Shown: piece by piece, positions 24,390-33,287 of the stretch
Layout of the letters: every line of letters begins with the position of its first letter
Position numbering within the stretch: the stretch's first letter is position 1
Source of the DNA: Caballeronia pedi
GTDB taxonomy: Bacteria; Pseudomonadota; Gammaproteobacteria; Burkholderiales; Burkholderiaceae
Direction: 5' to 3'
Assembly: GCF_001544915.2 (NCBI RefSeq)
Contig: NZ_FCOE02000016.1
Coordinates: 62,001 to 126,000 of the forward strand
Length of the DNA: 64,000 bases
Notes under the pieces: generated by a model
What the model was told of the DNA's origin: nothing
What the model saw: only the letters and a program-made list of their open reading frames with translations
Database searches by the model: none
Made by a program: the position numbers and the translations under genes

Positions 24390-25298
24390 ATGGATCAGTT
24401 GCTGGCAATGCGTGCCTTTGCGCGCGTGGTAGAAGCGGGCAGCTTCACACGCGCAGCGGACTCGCTCGATCTCCCCAACGCCACGATGAGCAAGCTGGTT
24501 CGGGAACTCGAAGCGCATCTGGGCGCAAGGCTGCTGCAACGCACGACACGACGCGTCACGGTGACGCCGGAAGGTCAGGATTACTATGCAAAGGCAACGC
24601 GCATTCTCAGAGACCTCGAAGACATCGACTCGTCGTTCAACGTTGCGCGAGGCAGTCCGCGCGGCCATCTTCGGATCGATGTCGGTGGATCGCCCGCGCG
24701 GGATGTGCTGATCCCGCTGCTTCCGGATTTCATGGCGCGTTATCCGGATATCAGAATCGACCTGGGCGTAGCCGATCGCCCTGTCGATCTGATCAGCGAC
24801 AACGTCGACTGTGTGATTCGCGGCGGTCCGTTGGATAACTCGTCGCTTATCGCGCGTCATATCGGCGATGCCGTGATGATCACGTGCGCCACGCCGCAAT
24901 ATCTGAAACAGTTCGGCGTTCCCGCCTACCCGGAGGAACTCAGGAACGGACACAGGTTGATCAGCTACATGTCACCCCAAAACGGCCGGGCGATGCCGTT
25001 TCGATTCGAGCACGACGGCAACAGGATCGAGATAAAGGCCGAACATCGCATCGGTATCAACGAAAGCAACGCGCATCTGGCGGCGGCCATTGCAGGACTC
25101 GGCATCGTGCAAACATTTGCTTACGCGGCCCATTCCGCGATTCGCGATGGTTCGCTCGTGGAGATATTGAAGAAATGGCGACCGCCGCCGTATCCGTTCC
25201 ATGTCGTATATCCGCAGAACCGTCACGTGACGCATCGGCTTCGTGTGTTTATCGACTGGCTGCTGGAGCGTTTTCCCGCCAGGATTTCATGTGGATGA
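24390..25298 (+). CDS. LysR-family transcriptional regulator
   Basis: A 302-residue LysR-type regulator. The helix-turn-helix covers about residues 5-60 (AFARVVEAGSFTRAADSLDL), followed by LVRELEAHLGARLLQRTTRRV and a periplasmic-binding-protein-like ligand domain (about 90-295). The ATG at 24390 gives the standard N-terminus MDQLLAMRAF; the frame is open 12 codons upstream. It is divergent from the SDR gene, its probable target. Confidence 0.88.
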   Translation: MDQLLAMRAFARVVEAGSFTRAADSLDLPNATMSKLVRELEAHLGARLLQRTTRRVTVTPEGQDYYAKATRILRDLEDIDSSFNVARGSPRGHLRIDVGGSPARDVLIPLLPDFMARYPDIRIDLGVADRPVDLISDNVDCVIRGGPLDNSSLIARHIGDAVMITCATPQYLKQFGVPAYPEELRNGHRLISYMSPQNGRAMPFRFEHDGNRIEIKAEHRIGINESNAHLAAAIAGLGIVQTFAYAAHSAIRDGSLVEILKKWRPPPYPFHVVYPQNRHVTHRLRVFIDWLLERFPARISCG

Positions 25299-25389
25299 AA
25301 GGATGCGGCACGGTGATTGCGGGAGTCTTTACCGAGCAGGCGGTGATCGTCTGCGTCCATTTTCAGTCCGAAACAAGGAGGGACGGATC

Positions 25390-25707
25390 ATGAGCAAGTT
25401 GACCACCACACTCGTTGCGGCAGCCGCTGCACTCGCACTGTCGGGCGGCGCTTTTGCGCAGACGGCCGGCGGCGCAAACGGAGGCGGCACATCCGGCAGT
25501 ACCGCTAGCCCGTCGAATCAAATGCAAGCCCCATCGGGCGGCTATGGCACGCCGGGTACCACCAATTCAGAAAGCGGAATGGGCATGAAGGCGCCGAATT
25601 CGGGCCTGCCGAGTAACAACACCGGCAGTACGACGACCACCATCGCTCCCTCGAGCAACAACACGCTGGCGACGCCGAGCGTGAAGTCGCCGGCTGCGGG
25701 GCAATAA
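25390..25707 (+). CDS. Small exported low-complexity protein
   Basis: A 105-residue hypothetical protein with a clear signal peptide (residues 1-23, cleavage after GGAFA). The mature part is rich in Gly, Ser, Thr, Asn and Pro and has no recognisable domain. A strong AAGGAGG site precedes the ATG. Similar short exported proteins are common in Burkholderiaceae, but I cannot give a function. It follows the LysR gene and ends before a terminator hairpin. Confidence 0.7.
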   Translation: MSKLTTTLVAAAAALALSGGAFAQTAGGANGGGTSGSTASPSNQMQAPSGGYGTPGTTNSESGMGMKAPNSGLPSNNTGSTTTTIAPSSNNTLATPSVKSPAAGQ

Positions 25708-25724
25708 CGGTCGTTGAAGGACGA

Positions 25725-25746
25725 GGGACGCAAACTATTGCGTCCC
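25725..25746. terminator. Hairpin between convergent genes
   Basis: GGGACGCAA and TTGCGTCCC are perfect 9-bp arms around the loop ACTA. It lies between the small exported protein gene and the convergent hydrolase gene and could stop transcription from either side, although the T-tract is poor. Confidence 0.55.
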
Positions 25747-25773
25747 CGGTTTCGCGGCTACCAGGCTCTGGCG

Positions 25774-26706
25774 TCATCTCGCGATGTTAATTTCCTCGCC
25801 GAAGTAAAAACGGCACAACTCGCGTACGATCGGATCGAAAAAGGCCGGGTCGAGTGCGTGCCCCATGCGCTCGACGACTCGAAGCGTCGCATGCCGTGTG
25901 GCGGCAGCGACCCAGCGGCCATGCTCCACCGGGAAGATCGGATCGTCACTCCCTTGAATGATCAGCATGGGTAGCCCGATCGAGCCAAGCTGCTCGGCGG
26001 TCAGCGCCGCCGTCGCTTTCTGGGCCAACGCGTGATTGCTGTTATTGGCCAGTGTCGGCTGCAATCCGTCGGAGCGCAGCAGCGGACGCTCGGCGAATGC
26101 CTGCCCCAGCTTTTGCCAGGCGCTTTCGTCGAAAGGCGACCTCGGTCCCGCAGCCAACCGGAAATTCTCGATGAACCGTGTCGCGACTTCGCCGACGCTC
26201 GTCGGCGCATGCGCGTTCAGCGCGATGACATTCGCGACGTAGCCCGCTGCGGGACGCGGCAACTCTCCTGGTCTTTCAGGCGCTCCTGCAAAGGCATCGT
26301 TCTTGGGCCGCATGTCGGGCGACGACATGATCGTGCAGAGCGTCGTCACCCGCTCGGGTTTCGACAGCGCCATCCTGTAACCGACGACACCCCCTTGCGA
26401 CAACCCGACGACATGCGCCTTCGCGATTCCAATGCCGTCGAGCACGGCGAAGGCGTCTGCAGCCAGATCGTCGAGCGTGTAGGGCGATGTGCTGAAGTCG
26501 ATGTAGGTCGACAGACCGGTATCACGCGCATCGAACCGCACGACGAACAATCCCGTCGAGGAAAGCAGATTGCAGAACGCGTCGGGCCAGACCAGACCGG
26601 GGGCGCTGTTGCCCATCACGAGCAGCACGGGTGGCGCTTCTCGGTCTCCAAACGCTTCGTAAAAGAGCGCTATCTCACTGCCGCACGTAGTCACGCTTTT
26701 GAACAC
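25774..26706 (-). CDS. Alpha/beta hydrolase
   Basis: A 310-residue alpha/beta-hydrolase fold protein. The nucleophile elbow GLSQGG gives Ser103. The acid is likely the Asp in IIQGSDDPIFP, and the histidine that in VERMGHALDP. Its N-terminal half resembles haloalkane/ester hydrolases of the TAP or aclacinomycin esterase type. No signal peptide. It is divergent from the catalase gene with a roughly 150-bp spacer. Substrate unknown. Confidence 0.82.
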   Translation of the reverse strand: MFKSVTTCGSEIALFYEAFGDREAPPVLLVMGNSAPGLVWPDAFCNLLSSTGLFVVRFDARDTGLSTYIDFSTSPYTLDDLAADAFAVLDGIGIAKAHVVGLSQGGVVGYRMALSKPERVTTLCTIMSSPDMRPKNDAFAGAPERPGELPRPAAGYVANVIALNAHAPTSVGEVATRFIENFRLAAGPRSPFDESAWQKLGQAFAERPLLRSDGLQPTLANNSNHALAQKATAALTAEQLGSIGLPMLIIQGSDDPIFPVEHGRWVAAATRHATLRVVERMGHALDPAFFDPIVRELCRFYFGEEINIAR

Positions 26707-26858
26707 GAGGCGTTCTCCAATCGACGGACGATGAATCGTCTGTGGTATTCGAAGTGAAGCAAATAACTGGGGTATCTGCGAATTTTGCGCGTTACTGGCA
26801 CGATTCCGATCACGCTGTTAGATTACCGTGCAACAGAATCGTTGATCGAGAGACTACG

Positions 26859-27920
26859 ATGACTGACAAACACGCTTCCTCACGTTCGCCCGTTCCTGCG
26901 CTGATCCTCATCGCGGCTATCGTCGCCGCGCTGGTCGCGGCCTTTGCCTACACGGCCGGCTGGCTCACGCCGCATCGTCTCACGCCCGCGAAAATCGTCG
27001 GCAGTCTCGCGCCGCCCGGCGGCGCGGTGCCGGGCTTCAGGCGCAATCACGCCAAGGGTATCTGCTTCAGCGGCGATTTCGAATCGAATGGCTCGGGCGC
27101 GGCGCTTTCCAAGGCCAAAATGTTCGCGTCGGGCACGTATCCCGTCACGGGCCGCTTCAATCTCGCGACGCCGGACCCGAAAGCATCCGACGCGATGGCG
27201 CGTGTGCGCGGCCTGAGCCTGCGCATCGTGATGCCCGATGGAAGCGAATGGCGCTCCGCGATGATCGATGCCCCGTTCTTTCCCGTCGCGACCCCACAGG
27301 CCTTTTACGAACTGCAGCGCGCGCTCGCGAACAAGAACGACCCCGAGTCGATGCAGAAATTTGCCACCGCGCATCCGGAGATCGCGGCATTCGGCGCGTG
27401 GGCGGGCAGCGCGCCGTGGACGGCCTCGTACGCGGACGAGCGTTACAACAGCCTCAACAGCTTCGTCTTCACAAACGCGGAAGGACAGAACCAGACCGTG
27501 CGCTGGTCCTTCATTCCGGCTGCGAAGCCTGAGAACCTGACGCCGGACGAACTGAAGCAGAAGGGCGCGAATTTCCTCGATGCCGAGATCACGCAGCGCG
27601 TCCAAAGCGCGCCGCAACGCTGGGCGATGGTCGTCTCGGTCGCCAATCCCGGCGACCCCACCGCCGACCCGAGCAAGGCCTGGCCGGAAGACCGCCACAC
27701 GGTGGAAGTGGGCACGCTCGTCGTCAAGACCATCGAGCCCGAGCCTGACGGACCGTGCCGCGATATCAACTTCGATCCGACCGTGCTGCCCTCCGGCATG
27801 CGCGTGTCCGACGATCCATTCCCCGCCGCGCGTTCGGCCGCCTACTCGGTATCGTTCAATCGGCGCACCGCCGAGGACAAGGATTACCCGCACACGCCCG
27901 CGCAAGGAGCCACGCAATGA
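26859..27920 (+). CDS. Membrane-anchored catalase-family peroxidase (SrpA-like)
   Basis: A 353-residue catalase-related heme protein, much shorter than monofunctional catalases (about 480 residues or more). Residues 11-34 form a membrane anchor, so the heme domain probably faces the periplasm. The distal histidine is His64 in RRNHAKGICF, and the proximal heme ligand is probably Tyr329 in AARSAAYSVSFNRR. The ATG at 26859 has a GAGAG site; the frame is open upstream without one. It overlaps the cytochrome b561 gene by four bases, suggesting that electrons from the quinone pool reach the peroxidase. Confidence 0.85.
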   Translation: MTDKHASSRSPVPALILIAAIVAALVAAFAYTAGWLTPHRLTPAKIVGSLAPPGGAVPGFRRNHAKGICFSGDFESNGSGAALSKAKMFASGTYPVTGRFNLATPDPKASDAMARVRGLSLRIVMPDGSEWRSAMIDAPFFPVATPQAFYELQRALANKNDPESMQKFATAHPEIAAFGAWAGSAPWTASYADERYNSLNSFVFTNAEGQNQTVRWSFIPAAKPENLTPDELKQKGANFLDAEITQRVQSAPQRWAMVVSVANPGDPTADPSKAWPEDRHTVEVGTLVVKTIEPEPDGPCRDINFDPTVLPSGMRVSDDPFPAARSAAYSVSFNRRTAEDKDYPHTPAQGATQ

Positions 27921-28450
27921 ACGCGATCACCGGGCGATTCTCGCCGTTGCAACGCGCCCTGCACTGGATCATGGCGGTCTGCATTCTCGCGATGCTGTTC
28001 ATCGGCGTCGGCATGGTGTCGACGGTGAGGCCGGATTATCTGACGCTCGTGTCGGTCCACAAGCCGCTCGGCGTCGCGATACTCGTGCTTGCGCTGATTC
28101 GTCTCGTCGTCAGGATCACGCGCGGCGCGCCCCCGCTACCCGCCGACATGCCCGCGCCGATGAAACTCGCCGCGTACCTGTCGCACCTGGCGTTCTATGC
28201 GCTGATGATCGCGTTGCCGCTGCTCGGCTACGGCATGCTGTCCGCTGCGGATTATCCGATCGTGCTGCTCGGCGTGCGCGTGCCTTCGCTATTGCCGCAT
28301 AGCAATGAGTTGCACACGCTGCTGTGGAATGCGCATCGCTTTCTCGCGTTATGCTTCTTCGCGTTGATCGTCGTGCATCTTGCGGCGGCGCTGTTTCATG
28401 CGCTCGTGCGGCGCGATGGTGTTTTTCATGCGATGGCGCCGTGGAAGTAG
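27917..28450 (+). CDS. Cytochrome b561
   Basis: A 177-residue di-heme membrane cytochrome of the bacterial b561 family with four helices. Candidate heme histidines include His16 (RALHWIM), His47 (VSVHKPLG) and two in the last helices (NAHRFLALC, VVHLAAALFH). The ATG overlaps the catalase stop (ATGA), so translation is coupled. It probably passes electrons from ubiquinol to the catalase-like peroxidase. It is convergent with the MocR gene, ten bases away. Confidence 0.88.
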   Translation: MNAITGRFSPLQRALHWIMAVCILAMLFIGVGMVSTVRPDYLTLVSVHKPLGVAILVLALIRLVVRITRGAPPLPADMPAPMKLAAYLSHLAFYALMIALPLLGYGMLSAADYPIVLLGVRVPSLLPHSNELHTLLWNAHRFLALCFFALIVVHLAAALFHALVRRDGVFHAMAPWK

Positions 28451-28460
28451 CCGCGATGTT

Positions 28461-29978
28461 TCAAGGACGCCGCTGCTGCACGACCTGAGCGAGCGCCCGG
28501 ACCCCCGGCTCGATCAATTCCGCGCGTATCGCTGAAAAGCCCATGCGAAAGCATCGCTGACCATCGGCGGGATCGGCGAAGAACACGCTGCCCGGCTCGA
28601 TCAGCACGCCGAGCGCCTGCGCGTCCTTCGCGAGGCGCGTCGCGTCGAGCCACGGCGGGCCTTCCACCCAGCACGAAGCGCCGCCCGTCACCTTCGATGC
28701 GCGCAACTCCGGCAAGTGTTTTGCGAGCGCATCCATCAGTACTTCAGCACGCTCCTTATAGACGCGCCCCAACTTGCGCAACAGCGTGTCGTGATGGCCG
28801 AGCGCGAGGAAGGTGGCGAACGCGCGCTGAATGTATGCCGCCGGATGCCGGATCATCAAGCGGCGCAACGCGCGCAGTTCGCGCATCAGCGTACGCGGCG
28901 CGACGATATACCCGAGCCGCAATCCCGGCGCGAGCGTCTTCGACAACGAGCCGATATACACGACGCGCTCCGCCGTATCGAGGCTCTTCAACGCCGGATG
29001 CGGCGTGCCCGAAAACGTGTTCTCGCTTTCGTAGTCGTCCTCGATGACGATGAAATCATGCTTCACCGATAAATCCAGCAGCCTGCGCCGCCGCTCGATC
29101 GGCATCGTCACGGTCGTGGGGCATTGATGGCTTGGCGTGACATACACGTAATCGCACGGCGCGATCGCGCTTTCATCGTCGATGACCGCGCCGTCCTCAT
29201 CGATATCCAGTGGCACGATCTGCGCGTTGTGATGCTGGAAGATGTTGCGCGCATCGGGATAGCCGGGGTTCTCCATGCCCACTTTTGTCTGCGCCCCGCA
29301 TAACAGATCGCCGATCAGATAGAGCGCCTGCTGACAGCCGTTCGTCACGACGATCTCGTCCGGCATCGCGAACACGCCACGGCGCGGCAGCACGCGCGTG
29401 CGTATCTGCTCGACGAGCGTCTCGTCGTCGCGTTCGATCAGGTCGGGCGCCCAGTTGCGGATTTCCATCACCGACAAACCGTGCATGCAGCTCTCGCGCC
29501 AGTCGCTCGTCGGGAAGAGTTCGGTATCGAATTGCCCGTAAATGAAGGGATATTCGTAGCTCTGCCAGTTCGACGGCTTGACGATGTTGCGCTGGTTCGA
29601 CGGCGCGTGTCTGATGCGCGCGCTCCAGTCGGGATGGCCTTGCTGCGTCTCGATGACCGGCGTATCGGACAGTCCCGCCGCGGTGAAGCCGCGCTGCAAT
29701 TCATCCGTGGCCGGATTCACGAAATGACCGCTACGTTCGCGCGATACGAGATAGCCCTCCTCGACGAGCTGCTGATACGCGAGCACCACGGTATTGCGCG
29801 ACACGTTGAGCTGATCGGCAAGCTCGCGGCTCGAAGGCAGCGCGGAATCGGGCGCAATATGACCGCTCAGGATCGCATTGACGATCATCTGGCGGATCTG
29901 GTTCTGCAAGCTCATCCCCGAGACCCGCGAGCGCTCGAAGAGCTGCGCCCAAAGCGTGGCGGTTGGGCGGGTCGGCAT
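28461..29978 (-). CDS. MocR/GntR-type PLP-dependent regulator (TauR-like)
   Basis: A 505-residue fusion regulator: an N-terminal GntR winged helix (about 20-90, with LPSSRELADQLNVSRNTVVLAY) and a C-terminal aminotransferase-like domain. The PLP lysine lies in GSLSKTLAPGLRLGY. The ATG at 29978 follows AGGAGAC. It is on the same strand as, and 73 bases downstream of, the isethionate transporter gene. TauR, the MocR-type regulator of taurine dissimilation, also sits beside xsc in other bacteria, so a sulfonate- or amine-sensing role is plausible. No aminotransferase gene of taurine use is seen here. Confidence 0.85.
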   Translation of the reverse strand: MPTRPTATLWAQLFERSRVSGMSLQNQIRQMIVNAILSGHIAPDSALPSSRELADQLNVSRNTVVLAYQQLVEEGYLVSRERSGHFVNPATDELQRGFTAAGLSDTPVIETQQGHPDWSARIRHAPSNQRNIVKPSNWQSYEYPFIYGQFDTELFPTSDWRESCMHGLSVMEIRNWAPDLIERDDETLVEQIRTRVLPRRGVFAMPDEIVVTNGCQQALYLIGDLLCGAQTKVGMENPGYPDARNIFQHHNAQIVPLDIDEDGAVIDDESAIAPCDYVYVTPSHQCPTTVTMPIERRRRLLDLSVKHDFIVIEDDYESENTFSGTPHPALKSLDTAERVVYIGSLSKTLAPGLRLGYIVAPRTLMRELRALRRLMIRHPAAYIQRAFATFLALGHHDTLLRKLGRVYKERAEVLMDALAKHLPELRASKVTGGASCWVEGPPWLDATRLAKDAQALGVLIEPGSVFFADPADGQRCFRMGFSAIRAELIEPGVRALAQVVQQRRP

Positions 29979-30051
29979 GCATGTCTCCTGCTGAAGTTCT
30001 GTCGATGATGAGATATTACGTGCGGCTTGCACGCAAGGCCAGCGCAGACGA

Positions 30052-31365
30052 TCAGCCCACCGAGAACGCCATCTCGCGCCGCTGCCGCAACCCGACCCAC
30101 GCCGCCGACAGCGCGCTGATGATGCCCGCCGCGAGGCAATACGTCGCGATCATCCACGGATCGCCGCCATTGCGCTGCAAGAGCCACGTCGCGACGATCG
30201 GGCTGATGCCGCTCGCGAAGATGCCCGAGAACTGATACACGAACGAGATCCCCGAGTAGCGCACTTTCGCATCGAAGAGTTCGGAGAAGAGCGCGGCCTC
30301 AGGACCATAGATCGATGCATACACCACGCCCAGCGGAATCACGACCGCGAGCCACGCGAGCATCGTGTTGCCGCCGCTGTTCTTCATGAGCCAGAAGCCG
30401 AAGAACGCGGAAAGCCCCGTAGCGAGCGAGCCCCAGAAGTAGATGCGCGCACGCCCGACGCGATCCGACAGGCGCCCGAAAAACGGAATCGTGAAGATCA
30501 TCACGAAGGCCGCGACCATCACGCCGAGCAGCGCGTCGGTGCGTTGCAGATGCAGCGTGCCCGTGAGGTAGGAAATCGAGAACACGCCGAACACGTTGAA
30601 GAACACGCCGTCGATGAAACGCGCGCCCATGCCCGCAATCGTGTTGCCTGGGTACTTCGAGATCACTTCGACGATCGGCATGCGCGATTCGCTGCCGGTT
30701 CGCTGAATACGCGCGAACTCGGGCGTTTCCATCACGTTCAGGCGGATATACATGCCGATTGCGACGAGCGCGAACGACAGGAAGAACGCGAGCCGCCAGC
30801 CCCACGCGAGGAACTGCGCATCGGTCAGCGTGAGCGACAGGCCCGCGACCACGCCCGACGACAGACACAGGCCGAGCGCGAGGCCGATCTGCGGAATGCT
30901 CGCGTAGAAACCGCGCTTGTTCTCGGGCGCATATTCGAACGCCATCAATACCGCGCCGCCCCATTCACCGCCGAGACCAATGCCTTGCAGCACGCGCAGG
31001 AACAGCAACAGAGAAGGCGCCCAGATGCCGATCTGCGCATACGTCGGCACCATGCCGATCAACACCGTCGCGACGCCCATGATCGTCAGCGTCATCACGA
31101 GCATGCTCTTTCTGCCGACGCGATCGCCGAAGTGGCCGAAGATCACGCCGCCGAGCGGCCTGCTCAGAAAGCCGACTGCGAAGGTGCCGTAGGCGAGCAT
31201 CGTCGAGATGAGCGGATCGCCGCTCGGGAAATACAGCTTGTTGAAGACGATCCCGGCGACCACGCCGTATAGAAAGAAGTCGTACCACTCGATCGTCGCG
31301 CCGATCAGACTCGCGACGACGACACGTCTCATCTGCTTGCCATCGGTTCGGGGCAGTGCGTTCAT
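30052..31365 (-). CDS. iseU: MFS metabolite:H+ symporter, probable isethionate transporter
   Basis: A 437-residue transporter of the metabolite:H+ symporter branch of the MFS (ProP/ShiA-like). Family marks are GATIEWYDFFLYG near the N-terminus, GHFGDRVGRKSMLV, and RVLQGIGLGGEWGGAV. The ATG at 31365 has GGAGAC upstream. It is encoded 31 bases after the GMC dehydrogenase gene, beside an IclR gene, pta and xsc. This matches the known isethionate-use layout of Cupriavidus necator (IseU transporter with IseJ dehydrogenase). The transporter family is certain; the substrate is inferred from context. Confidence 0.8.
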   Translation of the reverse strand: MNALPRTDGKQMRRVVVASLIGATIEWYDFFLYGVVAGIVFNKLYFPSGDPLISTMLAYGTFAVGFLSRPLGGVIFGHFGDRVGRKSMLVMTLTIMGVATVLIGMVPTYAQIGIWAPSLLLFLRVLQGIGLGGEWGGAVLMAFEYAPENKRGFYASIPQIGLALGLCLSSGVVAGLSLTLTDAQFLAWGWRLAFFLSFALVAIGMYIRLNVMETPEFARIQRTGSESRMPIVEVISKYPGNTIAGMGARFIDGVFFNVFGVFSISYLTGTLHLQRTDALLGVMVAAFVMIFTIPFFGRLSDRVGRARIYFWGSLATGLSAFFGFWLMKNSGGNTMLAWLAVVIPLGVVYASIYGPEAALFSELFDAKVRYSGISFVYQFSGIFASGISPIVATWLLQRNGGDPWMIATYCLAAGIISALSAAWVGLRQRREMAFSVG

Positions 31366-31396
31366 GGTTTGTCTCCGTGATGTGTGAGACTTGTGA

Positions 31397-33070
31397 TCAG
31401 TCTCTGTGGCCTGCATGGGCCATGGGTTTTTGCACAACGACTTCGGGCGCGTCTTCCACGCGCGTGACGTGCTGGTAACGCTGATCTTCGAGAATCATGT
31501 CGGCGGCTTTTTCCGCGATCATGATGACGGGCGCGTTCGTATTGCCCGATACGAGTTCCGGCATGATCGACGCATCGACCACACGCAAGCGTCCGATGCC
31601 GCGCACCTTCAGGCGCGCATCGACGACGGCGAACGGATCGCTGCCCATCTTGCAGGTGCCTGCCGGGTGATAGATCGACTGGCTGAACTTGCGCGCGACG
31701 TCGAGCAGATCGGCGTCGGACTGATAGCCCGAACCGGGAATGAATTCCGACACGATATGCTTCGCAAGCGATGGCGCGGCGGCAATGCGGCGCGCCACCT
31801 TGATGCCGCCGATCACGACAGGATGATCGCGTTCGTCGGAAAGGTAGTTCGCGTGAATCGCGGGATAGCGCAGCGGATCGTTCGAACGAATCTCGACGCT
31901 GCCGCGGCTATGCGGCCGCAACTGGCACACCGACGACGTGAACGCTGAAAACGGATGCGCGCCCTGGCCGGGCTTGTCGGCGGAAAGCGGTTGCATGTGG
32001 AACTGGATGTCGGGACGCGCGACATCCGGCGACGAGCGCGTGAAGATCGCAACCTGGCTTGCCGCGAGCGTGAGCGGTCCGGTGCGCGAGATCGCGTATT
32101 GCAGGCCGATCAGCGCCTTCTTGAGCGGATTATTGACTTCATCGTTCAGGGTGCGCTCGCGCGTCTTGAAGACGAGCCGCACTTGCAGATGATCCTGCAG
32201 GTTCTGGCCGACGCCCGGTAGTTCATGTTTGACTTGAACGCCCGCGTTGTTGAGCACGCTCGACGGTCCCACGCCGGAGTTCTGCAGAATCTGCGGCGAA
32301 CCGATCGCACCGGCCGCGAGAATCACTTCGACACGCGCGTGCACCGTCTTTACGACGCCCTCATGCATGTATTCGATGCCGACGGCCTGCTTGCCCTCGA
32401 TCAGCACCTTGCGCGTCTGCGCGCGCGTCTGCACGGTCAGATTGCGACGGTCGCGCACCGGCTTGAGAAAGCCCTTTGCGGTGCTCCAGCGCATGCCCTT
32501 GTAAGCCGTCTGCTGAAAATATCCGACGCCTTCCTGCGTCGCGCCGTTGTAGTCCGCGTTGAACGGAATACCGATCTCCTGCGCCGCCGCGATGAAGTGA
32601 TCGGCGATCGGACGACGCAAGCGCAGGTCCGATACCTTCAACGGCCCGCCCGCGCCGTGATATTCGCTCGCGCCGTGCTCCTGATCTTCCGACTTCTTGA
32701 AGTAGGGCAGCACATCCCGGTAACTCCATCCCGCGTTGCCGAGTTCGGCCCAGCGGTCGTAGTCCTCGCGCTGGCCACGCACATAGAGCAAGCCGTTGAG
32801 CGAACTGGAGCCGCCCAGCACCTTGCCGCGCGGCCAGTCGATGCTGCGTCCGGCGACGGCATCGTCCGGCTCCGTGCGATAGCACCAGTCGAGCTCGGGA
32901 TCGTGCATCGTCTTGAAGTAGCCGACGGGAATGTGAATCCACGGATTCGTATCGGCGCCGCCTGCTTCGAGCAGCAGCACGGTATTGCCCGGATCGGCGC
33001 TCAGCCGGTTGGCGAGCACGCAGCCTGCCGAGCCCGCACCGACGATCACGTAATCGACTTCCTGCTGCAT
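31397..33070 (-). CDS. iseJ: GMC oxidoreductase, probable isethionate dehydrogenase
   Basis: A 557-residue FAD-dependent GMC-family alcohol dehydrogenase. The dinucleotide motif DYVIVGAGSAGCVLANRLS starts at residue 5, PRGKVLGGSSSLNG follows near 80, and the catalytic histidine lies in IYHPAGTCKMG near the C-terminus. By itself it could be a choline or other alcohol dehydrogenase. Its position between an MHS transporter and an IclR/pta/xsc group points to oxidation of isethionate (2-hydroxyethanesulfonate) to sulfoacetaldehyde. A weak copy of the IclR-like operator lies 27 bases upstream. Confidence 0.82.
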   Translation of the reverse strand: MQQEVDYVIVGAGSAGCVLANRLSADPGNTVLLLEAGGADTNPWIHIPVGYFKTMHDPELDWCYRTEPDDAVAGRSIDWPRGKVLGGSSSLNGLLYVRGQREDYDRWAELGNAGWSYRDVLPYFKKSEDQEHGASEYHGAGGPLKVSDLRLRRPIADHFIAAAQEIGIPFNADYNGATQEGVGYFQQTAYKGMRWSTAKGFLKPVRDRRNLTVQTRAQTRKVLIEGKQAVGIEYMHEGVVKTVHARVEVILAAGAIGSPQILQNSGVGPSSVLNNAGVQVKHELPGVGQNLQDHLQVRLVFKTRERTLNDEVNNPLKKALIGLQYAISRTGPLTLAASQVAIFTRSSPDVARPDIQFHMQPLSADKPGQGAHPFSAFTSSVCQLRPHSRGSVEIRSNDPLRYPAIHANYLSDERDHPVVIGGIKVARRIAAAPSLAKHIVSEFIPGSGYQSDADLLDVARKFSQSIYHPAGTCKMGSDPFAVVDARLKVRGIGRLRVVDASIMPELVSGNTNAPVIMIAEKAADMILEDQRYQHVTRVEDAPEVVVQKPMAHAGHRD

Positions 33071-33096
33071 GACACCTGTCTCCTGAAGTCTTCTTA

Positions 33097-33113
33097 TGGA
33101 ACGAATCGCTTCG
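33097..33113. promoter_or_regulatory. Weak copy of the CGGAAC-N5-GTTCCG operator upstream of iseJ
   Basis: TGGAAC-GAATC-GCTTCG matches the perfect xsc operator at nine of twelve arm positions with the same 5-base centre. It lies 27 bases before the dehydrogenase start. A wider inverted repeat, GAACGAA (33099-33105) and TTCGTTC (33121-33127), overlaps it. Confidence 0.4.
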
Positions 33114-33287
33114 CTTGCGTTTCGTTCAATGTGGAAGAAGCGGGCAAGGATGCCAAGAGAAAAGCGCGGAAGCTCGCGAAAGTGAAACGGAAAATGCGTA
33201 TTCCGATTCAGAATTGAGAGGGTGATTCGGGTTGTCCCTGAGCCTGCTTTATTGCTTCGATATCCGAAGGATCGGTGTTGCGGCGCG

